Below the pieces are notes generated by a model. It ran no database searches and was not told the DNA's origin. It saw nothing but the letters and a program-made list of their open reading frames with translations. From NCBI GenBank assembly GCA_005792805.1, contig SXQV01000029.1, positions 1-5,793 of the forward strand: DNA of 5,793 bases. Reading direction: 5' to 3'. This document shows, in pieces, positions 1-5,793 of the stretch. Origin of the DNA: Methylococcaceae bacterium. GTDB taxonomy: Bacteria; Pseudomonadota; Gammaproteobacteria; Methylococcales; Methylococcaceae. How positions within the stretch are numbered: the first letter of the stretch is position 1; every line of letters begins with the position of its first letter. The translations under genes and the position numbers were made by a program.

Positions 1-576
1 TATCCGGAGGAGCTGGCCCACATTCATGGGCGCGACTTTACTGATTTCCCCGAGGGGGATTACTCCCTGATCCAGACGCCCATCGATTTTCTTGGCATCA
101 ACTATTACAGCCGCTCCGTCGTAACAAGCGCTCCAGGACTCCTCCCCTTTCATGCCGACCGGGTACGCCAGATGCAATCGCCACATACGGCGATGGACTG
201 GGAAGTCTTCCCCGAAGGCCTGACAAGCTGCCTGCTATGGGTTAAACGCCGCTACGGTGAAATTCCGCTATACATCACCGAGAACGGCGGTGCCTTTGAT
301 GACCCTGCCCCCATCAAGGGCCGTGTTGCCGACCCCGATCGGGTCGCCTATTTCCGCGAGCATCTCCTGGCCGCGCAAGCGGCTATCGCCGCAGGGGTCA
401 ACCTGAAGGGCTACTTCGCATGGTCCTTGCTCGATAACTTTGAATGGGCGTTCGGCTACTCGAAGCGCTTTGGCCTGATACAGGTCGACTACGCCAGCCA
501 GACCCGGACACTCAAGGACAGCGCGCTGTTCTATCGCCGCGTGATCGAAAGCCATGGCGCCGAACTCTGGCGCTGA
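1..576 (+). CDS. GH1 beta-glucosidase, C-terminal part (5' end outside window)
   Basis: This is the last 191 residues of a glycoside hydrolase family 1 enzyme, read in frame from base 1 to the TGA at 574-576. Family members hydrolyse terminal beta-glucosides by a retaining mechanism in a (beta/alpha)8 barrel, usually in the cytoplasm. Visible hallmarks are FLGINYY (window residues 30-36) and YITENGGAF (91-99), whose Glu (codon 280-282) is the family's catalytic nucleophile. GYFAWSLLDNFEWAFGY (137-153) follows, whose Glu and Trp normally hold the non-reducing sugar. Typical GH1 proteins are about 450 residues, so about 260 are missing to the left, including the acid/base Glu of the NEP motif. 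The C-terminus looks intact. The gene converges on the glycosidase-like gene, leaving 34 bases between the stops. The GH1 assignment is firm. The substrate is not: beta-glucosidase is most likely, but beta-galactosidase or beta-fucosidase activity cannot be excluded. Confidence 0.95.
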   Translation, partial: YPEELAHIHGRDFTDFPEGDYSLIQTPIDFLGINYYSRSVVTSAPGLLPFHADRVRQMQSPHTAMDWEVFPEGLTSCLLWVKRRYGEIPLYITENGGAFDDPAPIKGRVADPDRVAYFREHLLAAQAAIAAGVNLKGYFAWSLLDNFEWAFGYSKRFGLIQVDYASQTRTLKDSALFYRRVIESHGAELWR

Positions 577-610
577 GTACCATAGCCGCCGCTGACCGGC
601 CTGCCCTCCT

Positions 611-3484
611 CTAAGTCTCGATCAAAAGCCGGTTGAAGCGGGGCGCGAGCACAACCTCGTTCTCGATGGGGCAAGCAACGCCATCCGCCTCGGCTCGCCT
701 GGCGCCCGGATAGCGCACGGTCACCCTGTCCGGCATCGGCCCCGCCAGCGAGAGCTCAATCGTCACCAATCCGGTGTTGCGCCGGGCCTTCAGATTTACC
801 ACACCGAAACTGGTCGGCAATTCGTGCAGCCTGATGCCCTCACCGGCCCACCAGCTATCGGGAACGGCCCGGAACAGTTCCAGCGTGCGGCCATTTTCTC
901 TCAGCAGCATCCGCCGGACAGCCGTGGCAAATTCAGCGCCAATCCAGGTGTGGGGCATATCGCCAATATACTCGGCAGCCCTTTTGTCACCCCAGAGCAC
1001 TTCAGCCCAATGCCGCCACCCTGCCGGCCTCCGCCAGGTGAGGGAATCTGCCAGCAGATGAAAGGCATCCTGATAACGGCCCAGCGCCACAAAGGCGTTC
1101 AGATTACGGATTTCGTAAGGAGTAAACCCACCGGCAAACCCCGGCGCACGAATCACATCAAGGTGATGGGCATAGTTATCGTAGGTGGGCTGAATCAGGT
1201 CAGCAGGAAACACATCGTCCACACGGCAAGGCTCGAACGCGATTGATGTCGAGGTCGGGTCTACATCCTCGCGATCCGCCGAGGCGGGAATCATGCCGTT
1301 GCCCTGAGCCTCTGCTGTCAATCGCAGGGATCGGGCCAGCGTTTCAGCAAATTCCCGGCCCCGGGTATCGGCATAGGCCGCCATGGCATCGTCGCCGATC
1401 TCCCTGGCCAGATAGGCGCAGTTTCGCCAGGCACTCAGCGCAAAGAAGTCATCCCAATAGCTGAAGCTGGGCTTGTTGTATCCCTCATGACTGATGGAGG
1501 GGGCCACCAGGCCATGGAATCGGCTTTCCGGCCCATGCTGCGCATTGGTTTGCGCACAAAGCACTTCAATAAACCGGGTGGCCCGGGTAACGGGTTCATA
1601 GATGGCCCGCAGAAAGCCGGCATCCCGGCTGATCCGGTAAATATCCGCCGCAATCGTGACAAACTCTCCCTGCGCGTCAAACTCGATATCGCTGCCATAC
1701 CCCTGATTGACGGTCCCATCCGGATTCAGAATGGGCGGCACCATTCCATTGTCATACAGCCGCTCCGCATACCAGAGAACATATCGCTGCGCCTCATCAA
1801 CAAGGCCCGCCCAAAGCAAAGCCAATGCCTGCGAGGATCCATCCCGAATCCAGGTACGGTCGTAATTGCGGGGGCCGGGCTTGAAGGCAAACCGGGTGGC
1901 GTTCACCAGAATCAAGGCCGTTTGCGCTTCCACCGTATCACTGACCTCCGGATCACCCACCACAATCCGCCGTGGCCCCAGTTTCTCGCGCCACCGATCC
2001 GCGACCTGCTGCCGAAGCCGGTCAAACGGCCTATCGGCATTCGGGACAATTCCTTCACGCATAGGCGCGGATGCGACAAGCGACTTGACTTCGCCAGACG
2101 CCAGAGAGAATTCAAACTCCATGGCCGCACTCAGAAGACCGGAATTCGACTGGAGGCCTGAGTGCGTGTTTTTGGGTCCGTCGGCGATCTGCCTAACCAC
2201 GTCGCCATTGTCAAACTCGGCGATACAGACACTATCGGGCAATTCGGACAGGCTCGCATAAGGCCGATCATTCACCCGAACCTGCCGGTCATCCATGGCA
2301 ATGGCATTGAGGATGGCGTGTCCGCCATGCTGCCAGTAGGGGTTGATCTGGACAGGACGAATGGCGAGCACCAGTGCGCCTTGCAGACGGGCATGACCGG
2401 TGTTGATGAGCCGGTATTCCAGCACCGCCTCGCCGCCATCCGCCAGAGCCGTGACCTCAATCTCCAGATCGGTAAGACGCCATTTCACGGCAGGAAGTGG
2501 CAGTGAGCCATCGGTCAATGCGTGGGAAATCGCCGTTGCGCGCGGGGCTCCGTGCAAGGTGCCACCTATCCGGAGCAGCGGCATCAGCTGCCCGCAACCG
2601 GGCTGAGCTTCCAGATTGCCGTATTCGTCGAAGAGCGCTTGCTCGGGATGGCCGAACTCGCCCAACGCCGTCCAGTACACCTGACGGCCAAGCAGCGATT
2701 GCGGATAGAGATCGCCCTGTCCAGCGAGCGCTGCCCGTTCCAGTTGGCCGATGGGCATTCGATCCTTGTTGAGGATGCGGAGCTTTAACTCCTTGATGAC
2801 AGCGCCCAGCGGCGAACTGGTTGCGTGTACCGTCAGGCGGAAATAGCGGCTGGTGGTGGAACGCCAATAGAAGTTGTCGTAATCGCCACTACTCGTGGTA
2901 ATGCGCCCCACCTCACGAAAGTTTTCCCCCTCATCGGACAGGTGCACCGAGAAAACCGTGCCGTAAGTCTCGCCCCATTCAATCAGGGCACCAATCGGTG
3001 GGCGGACATAGCCGAAATCCACCGTAACACTCTGGCCCGGCAACAGCGTGACCGGTGCCTGCCCCAGAACGACAACCCGTCCGGCCTCCAGAACCTGAAG
3101 CGCATCCTCTGGGCCGTAAAGGTTGATTTCAACAATTTCCAGGCTCCGTGCCGGTCCCTGGTGCTGGTCGCTTAGCCGCAGGAATCGAGCCTGGGCCGGG
3201 GGGAAGGCAAAAACGTTTTGCCCACCCTCGCCGTGACGGGTATGACAGAGGGGAGTCCACGCCTTGCCATCAAGTGAGGACTCAAAGGCATAGACGTCCG
3301 CCGCCCGCCGCCCCCAATACACCTCGATCCCGCCAAGGGTCGCCAGCGCTCCCAGATCAACTTCGATCCAGGAGCTGACCGAGAGCCCGGAAACCCACGT
3401 CGTGGCATAAAGGCCGTCTATTGCCGACCGGGGCTCCCCACTACTGGCGGTGACAGTCCATTGGCCTTTAGGGGGAACACTCAT
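611..3484 (-). CDS. Discoidin-domain (alpha/alpha)6 glycosidase-like protein
   Basis: A 957-residue protein that I recognise by architecture, not by a named family. Residues about 8-125 and 140-238 read as two F5/8 type C (discoidin, CBM32-like) beta-sandwiches; the first has SSWIEVDLG and the second YFRLTVHA. Residues about 245-475 look like the large beta-sandwich that precedes the barrel in GH15, GH63 and GH94-type enzymes. Residues about 510-860 look like an (alpha/alpha)6 barrel: RTWIRDGS (543-550), SDIEFDAQGEF (598-608), SHEGYNKPSFSYWDDFF (665-681) and MPHTWIGAEF (843-852). A small C-terminal beta domain follows (about 865-957). Acidic residues in these motifs (D548, E601, E607, E667, D678, D679) are candidate catalytic residues. 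The ATG at 3484 has an AGGA Shine-Dalgarno eight bases upstream, and no earlier in-frame start exists before the opgG stop. No signal peptide or membrane segment is visible, so a cytoplasmic location is inferred. Probable role is hydrolysis or phosphorolysis of a glucan or oligosaccharide; the substrate is unknown. It lies 51 bases after opgG and is likely cotranscribed with it. Confidence 0.85.
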   Translation of the reverse strand: MSVPPKGQWTVTASSGEPRSAIDGLYATTWVSGLSVSSWIEVDLGALATLGGIEVYWGRRAADVYAFESSLDGKAWTPLCHTRHGEGGQNVFAFPPAQARFLRLSDQHQGPARSLEIVEINLYGPEDALQVLEAGRVVVLGQAPVTLLPGQSVTVDFGYVRPPIGALIEWGETYGTVFSVHLSDEGENFREVGRITTSSGDYDNFYWRSTTSRYFRLTVHATSSPLGAVIKELKLRILNKDRMPIGQLERAALAGQGDLYPQSLLGRQVYWTALGEFGHPEQALFDEYGNLEAQPGCGQLMPLLRIGGTLHGAPRATAISHALTDGSLPLPAVKWRLTDLEIEVTALADGGEAVLEYRLINTGHARLQGALVLAIRPVQINPYWQHGGHAILNAIAMDDRQVRVNDRPYASLSELPDSVCIAEFDNGDVVRQIADGPKNTHSGLQSNSGLLSAAMEFEFSLASGEVKSLVASAPMREGIVPNADRPFDRLRQQVADRWREKLGPRRIVVGDPEVSDTVEAQTALILVNATRFAFKPGPRNYDRTWIRDGSSQALALLWAGLVDEAQRYVLWYAERLYDNGMVPPILNPDGTVNQGYGSDIEFDAQGEFVTIAADIYRISRDAGFLRAIYEPVTRATRFIEVLCAQTNAQHGPESRFHGLVAPSISHEGYNKPSFSYWDDFFALSAWRNCAYLAREIGDDAMAAYADTRGREFAETLARSLRLTAEAQGNGMIPASADREDVDPTSTSIAFEPCRVDDVFPADLIQPTYDNYAHHLDVIRAPGFAGGFTPYEIRNLNAFVALGRYQDAFHLLADSLTWRRPAGWRHWAEVLWGDKRAAEYIGDMPHTWIGAEFATAVRRMLLRENGRTLELFRAVPDSWWAGEGIRLHELPTSFGVVNLKARRNTGLVTIELSLAGPMPDRVTVRYPGARRAEADGVACPIENEVVLAPRFNRLLIET

Positions 3485-3535
3485 GATTGCTGTCCTGCTG
3501 AAGGGTCTACGAGCGCATCGACATGACCGGCCCCT

Positions 3536-5113
3536 TTAACCGGGCCGGAACTGATACAGCCAAGTCTCGGTCATGGCATCGCCATTCCCCCGGATGAACA
3601 GACGCAACTCCACCGGATCACTGGTTTTTGGGGTCAGGTCGAAGATCGCCCGCCAGCGGCGGGTACCCGGAATCGGTTCCATGAACGCGCCGCTGACGGT
3701 ACCTTGTGAAGCAGACACCACCGGCTGGGCCTTGACGGTATCACCCCACAAGGGCTCAAGTGCTTCACCCGCAAATTCGACACTGAACTTGTAAACCCCC
3801 TGGGGACGCGGTTTGCCAGGCTGCCCGCCCCGGCCAATCCGGGTGGCGACGCATTTGGCGACCTTGGCTGGATAGGGTTCATCGGCCAGCCAGTGCAACC
3901 GGTAACGCAGCCGGTAGGATGATCCGGCCTTCACCGGTTCCGCCGGACGCCAATAGGCGCCGATGTTGTCGTGAATTTCGTCATCCGTCGGCAACTCGAC
4001 CAGCTGGACGGCACCCGGCCCCCACTCGCCCAGCGGCTCCACCCACAGGCTGGGACGCCGCTCATAATTGACGCCATCGAGATAGTTCTCGAACACCCGG
4101 TCACGCTGCAACAGACCAAAACCCTTGGGGCTCTTGTCGACAAAACTGGAGGTCACGGCGTAGGGCTGATTGATCAGCGGACGCCACAGGCGTTCTCCTG
4201 CACCGGTCCAGATCGCCAGGCCGTCGGAATCGTGTACCTCGGGACGCCAGTCTTCCAGACGGCGCTTCTCCGTCTCGCTGAACCAGTACATGGACGTCAA
4301 CGGTGCCAGACCCAGCCGGCTGACTTCCTTGCGCATGAACAAGGCCGCATCGATGTCCTGAACAACCCCTTCGGTCCGTCGCACCGAGAATTTATACGCG
4401 CCGGTAATGCTGGGCCCGTTAAGCAGCGCATAAATCACTTCCGGCTCGCCCTCGGTCCTGGCACCTTCGATGTAGAACTCGGTGAAATCGGGGAACTCTT
4501 CCGGGGTCGGTTCGGCAGAATCGATAGTCACGCCGCGCGCTGACAAGCCATATTGGTTGAGCGCCCCAATCGCACGGAAATAGGAAGCCCCCAGATACGC
4601 CAGCCAGTCCTGCGTCCGCCAGTCCTCACGGTGACGGGACTCCTGCAGGCGGAATCCGGCAAAACCCGTATCGGCGGGCAGCTTTCGCGCGACACTGTTC
4701 TTCGGCATCGAAAAGTAATCGTTGCTGTAGAGAATCTCCCTGGCCTGGCCGTTCTCTACTAAATGCATCTTCACCGACTTCTGGAAAAACTGGCCTACAT
4801 GGAAAAAGGTCGCGGGAAAAATCCCCGGCCCCTTGGCAAACAGGGAGGATTCCGGGCGGTAACGAATATTTCCCCAGGCTTCATAATCAATTTTCTCGAC
4901 CACCGACGGCATCGGCTTCGGCGGTGCCGTATACGGTGCCTTGGCCAGTGCGGCTGCCCGATCCACCAGCGAGTCATAAGTAAAGGGATGGGCCGGCCCG
5001 AAGTCGAGACCTTCCCCCGCGCTGACAGTCATGAACGGATGGGCCAACGCGAGGCCCAGCAACAGGACACTGACTTTACGGGCGTATTGGCGACAATTGT
5101 TTCTGTTGATCAT
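3536..5113 (-). CDS. opgG: Periplasmic glucan biosynthesis protein, OpgG/MdoG family (GH186)
   Basis: A 525-residue exported protein of the OpgG/OpgD family, needed for building the beta-1,2-linked backbone of osmoregulated periplasmic glucans. The related OpgD of E. coli is reported to be an endo-beta-1,2-glucanase, the founder of GH186. Residues 1-33 form a Sec-type signal peptide: basic N-region, hydrophobic VSVLLLGLALA, likely cleavage after TVSA. There is no twin-arginine motif, which favours OpgG over the Tat-exported OpgD. Family hallmarks (numbered from the ATG) are YEAWGNIRYRP (77-87), LGASYFRAIG (174-183), YGLSARG (188-194), FTEFYIE (210-216), MYWFSE (275-280), PEVHDSDGL (291-299) and EIHDNIGAYW (379-388). 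The conserved Asp residues of the last two are the likely functional acids. Length is close to the 511 residues of E. coli OpgG. I prefer the ATG at 5113, preceded by a weak GGATAAG; a TTG at 5131 would add six residues and has no Shine-Dalgarno. No opgH follows it in the window. Confidence 0.93.
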   Translation of the reverse strand: MINRNNCRQYARKVSVLLLGLALAHPFMTVSAGEGLDFGPAHPFTYDSLVDRAAALAKAPYTAPPKPMPSVVEKIDYEAWGNIRYRPESSLFAKGPGIFPATFFHVGQFFQKSVKMHLVENGQAREILYSNDYFSMPKNSVARKLPADTGFAGFRLQESRHREDWRTQDWLAYLGASYFRAIGALNQYGLSARGVTIDSAEPTPEEFPDFTEFYIEGARTEGEPEVIYALLNGPSITGAYKFSVRRTEGVVQDIDAALFMRKEVSRLGLAPLTSMYWFSETEKRRLEDWRPEVHDSDGLAIWTGAGERLWRPLINQPYAVTSSFVDKSPKGFGLLQRDRVFENYLDGVNYERRPSLWVEPLGEWGPGAVQLVELPTDDEIHDNIGAYWRPAEPVKAGSSYRLRYRLHWLADEPYPAKVAKCVATRIGRGGQPGKPRPQGVYKFSVEFAGEALEPLWGDTVKAQPVVSASQGTVSGAFMEPIPGTRRWRAIFDLTPKTSDPVELRLFIRGNGDAMTETWLYQFRPG

Positions 5114-5143
5114 CAGCTTATCCAATGCCAAAGGCAGGGTTGA

Positions 5144-5392
5144 TTAGAGAAGGAAGCAGGCACAGCCCACACATGAATCGCCGCGAATTTTAGACTGACC
5201 GCCGCAGTAAGTAACGAAAATTTGCAGCCGCACCGCCTTGAGCTTGGCGGCGGCTTCCCCGGTCTGGGACGAGTGCGTCTCGCCGGCGATGACGGTAAAG
5301 CGCTTGCCTTGGGCCGCCGTCAGTTCCCCGATCCGCTTGAGCACATACGGACGGGGCTGAATGGTGCAGACGGCAATCTTCTTGCGTCGCAT
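5144..5392 (-). CDS. Doubtful small hypothetical ORF, possibly a gene remnant
   Basis: An 82-residue ORF that I do not recognise. It starts with an ATG at 5392 preceded by a G-run (GGGGGTAGTGA) that could serve as a weak Shine-Dalgarno. Residues 1-57 use GC-rich third positions like the neighbouring genes and begin MRRKKIAVCTIQPRPYV, a plausible beta-strand start of a nucleotide-binding or Rossmann-like fold. From about residue 58 (position 5221 down) codon use becomes AT-rich, and the tail is odd: Cys-rich (C63, C74, C77, C79), ending CACFLL. That tail overlaps a candidate opgG promoter. The reading I favour is the 5' end of a former gene whose remainder was lost, joined to intergenic DNA. 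It could instead be a genuine short protein or a chance ORF. The stop lies 30 bases upstream of the opgG ATG and runs in the same direction. Confidence 0.35.
   Translation of the reverse strand: MRRKKIAVCTIQPRPYVLKRIGELTAAQGKRFTVIAGETHSSQTGEAAAKLKAVRLQIFVTYCGGQSKIRGDSCVGCACFLL
5187..5215 (-). promoter_or_regulatory. Candidate sigma-70 promoter for opgG
   Basis: On the minus strand, TAAAAT (5192 to 5187) is one mismatch from the -10 consensus. It has GTTACT (5215 to 5210) 17 bases upstream, a poor -35 with three of six consensus bases. It sits in the only locally AT-richer stretch before opgG, and transcription would begin near 5180, leaving a leader of about 65 bases. It lies inside the tail of the doubtful small ORF, which weakens that ORF more than the promoter. 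Judged by eye only. Confidence 0.3.
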
Positions 5393-5491
5393 TCACTACC
5401 CCCATCAACGCTCCAGCCGCACCCGGCAACGTCCCGAGCGGCGGGCAAACCCGCTACAATACGCGCCATTTTCACCCACCTCTGACCGATC
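5393..5491. other. Divergent intergenic region upstream of proS
   Basis: About 100 bases with no convincing gene. It contains the proS -10 element, the short inverted repeat next to it, and on the other strand the G-run before the doubtful small ORF. I see no RNA gene, riboswitch or T-box-like structure. Confidence 0.5.
5455..5460 (+). promoter_or_regulatory. Probable -10 element of the proS promoter
   Basis: TACAAT is one base from the TATAAT consensus and lies 31 bases before the proS ATG, so a transcript starting near 5467 would have a leader of about 25 bases. No convincing -35 hexamer occurs 16-18 bases upstream (the bases there read near TCCCGA). The call therefore rests on the -10 match and its position. 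A perfect 5-base inverted repeat, GCGGG-CAAA-CCCGC (5441-5454), abuts it on the upstream side. Confidence 0.45.
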
Positions 5492-5793
5492 ATGCGCACC
5501 AGTCAATTCCCCTTAAACACCGTCAAGGAAACCCCCGCCGATGCAGAGATCATCAGCCATCAGCTCATGCTCCGCGCCGGCCTGATCCGCAAACTGGCGG
5601 CGGGCCTCTACAACTGGTTGCCGCTGGGCCTGCGGGTATTGCGGAAAGTGGAGAACGTGGTTCGCGAAGAAATGGATCGTGCCGGCGGGCTGGAAGTCTC
5701 CATGCCGGTAGTGCAGCCAGCGGAGCTTTGGCAGGACTCGGGACGCTGGGAAGTCTTCGGGCCAGAACTGTGCCGATTCCAGGATCGCCATCA
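5492..5793 (+). CDS. proS: Prolyl-tRNA synthetase, N-terminal part (3' end outside window)
   Basis: The first 100 codons of a bacterial-type class II prolyl-tRNA synthetase, which charges tRNA-Pro with proline in the cytoplasm. The ATG at 5492 opens MRTSQFPLNTVKETPADAE, nearly the E. coli ProS start, and the frame stays open to the window edge. Visible landmarks are AGLIRKLAAGLYNWLPLG (about residues 29-46), VENVVREEMDRAG (52-64) and the class II motif 1 region with EVSMPVVQPAELW (67-79), followed by SGRWEVFGPEL. The complete protein would be about 570 residues in this class, with the editing domain and motifs 2 and 3 to the right. The start is fixed by homology; the Shine-Dalgarno is weak (ACCTCTGACCGATC precedes the ATG). 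It is divergent from the opgG side and probably unrelated in function: a housekeeping gene marking the edge of the glucan locus. Confidence 0.97.
   Translation, partial: MRTSQFPLNTVKETPADAEIISHQLMLRAGLIRKLAAGLYNWLPLGLRVLRKVENVVREEMDRAGGLEVSMPVVQPAELWQDSGRWEVFGPELCRFQDRH

Noticed and set aside
595..633. ACCGGC (595-600) and GCCGGT (628-633) as a terminator between the convergent genes
   Set aside because: The arms are six bases with a 27-base loop, one arm lies inside the coding end, and there is no T-tract on either strand.
1487..2161. Plus-strand ORF of 224 codons inside the glycosidase-like gene
   Set aside because: It lies fully antisense to a well-supported gene. Its translation is rich in Pro, Arg, Gly and His and shows no domain; long antisense frames are expected in GC-rich coding DNA.
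3485..3538. opgG and the next gene are in the same frame, separated by one TAA and 17 open codons, hinting at readthrough fusion
   Set aside because: Same frame occurs by chance one time in three. The downstream ATG has its own AGGA ribosome site, and no readthrough context is evident. OpgG also ends at its expected length.
3971..4543. Plus-strand ORF of 190 codons antisense to opgG
   Set aside because: opgG is confirmed by many family motifs on the other strand, and this frame shows no recognisable motif or Shine-Dalgarno.
5190..5429. Alternative minus-strand ORF of 79 codons overlapping the small ORF in another frame
   Set aside because: Its Arg/Gly/Ala-rich, low-information translation looks like a frame shadow, and no good ribosome site precedes it.
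1..5793. CRISPR arrays, tRNA or rRNA genes, insertion sequences
   Set aside because: No direct repeat array, cloverleaf-like sequence, transposase motif or flanking inverted repeats could be seen on either strand.

Overview
The window looks like chromosomal DNA from a GC-rich gammaproteobacterium. The best support is the prolyl-tRNA synthetase start at the right edge, whose first hundred residues read like the E. coli-type bacterial ProS. A second support is an OpgG-type glucan biosynthesis protein, a family typical of proteobacteria that make osmoregulated periplasmic glucans. I cannot name the genus.

Layout from left to right: (1) positions 1-576, plus strand, the C-terminal part of a GH1 beta-glucosidase cut by the left edge; (2) a 34-base convergent gap; (3) positions 611-3484, minus strand, a 957-residue protein with two discoidin-like (F5/8 type C) domains, a beta-sandwich and an (alpha/alpha)6 glycosidase-like domain; (4) a 51-base gap; (5) positions 3536-5113, minus strand, an OpgG-type exported glucan protein (GH186 family); (6) a doubtful small minus-strand ORF at 5144-5392 whose composition changes about two thirds of the way along; (7) a divergent intergenic region with a good -10 box; (8) positions 5492-5793, plus strand, the start of proS, cut by the right edge.

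The minus-strand pair is probably one operon transcribed from about 5180 to 611: opgG first, then the large glycosidase-like gene. In E. coli the gene after opgG is the glucosyltransferase opgH. Here that place is taken by a predicted carbohydrate-active enzyme with no visible signal peptide, and a cytoplasmic-type beta-glucosidase converges on it. Together they suggest a beta-glucan or glucoside processing locus. This is an inference from gene content and order. The large glycosidase-like protein is the most interesting item because its substrate and GH family are not evident from the sequence.
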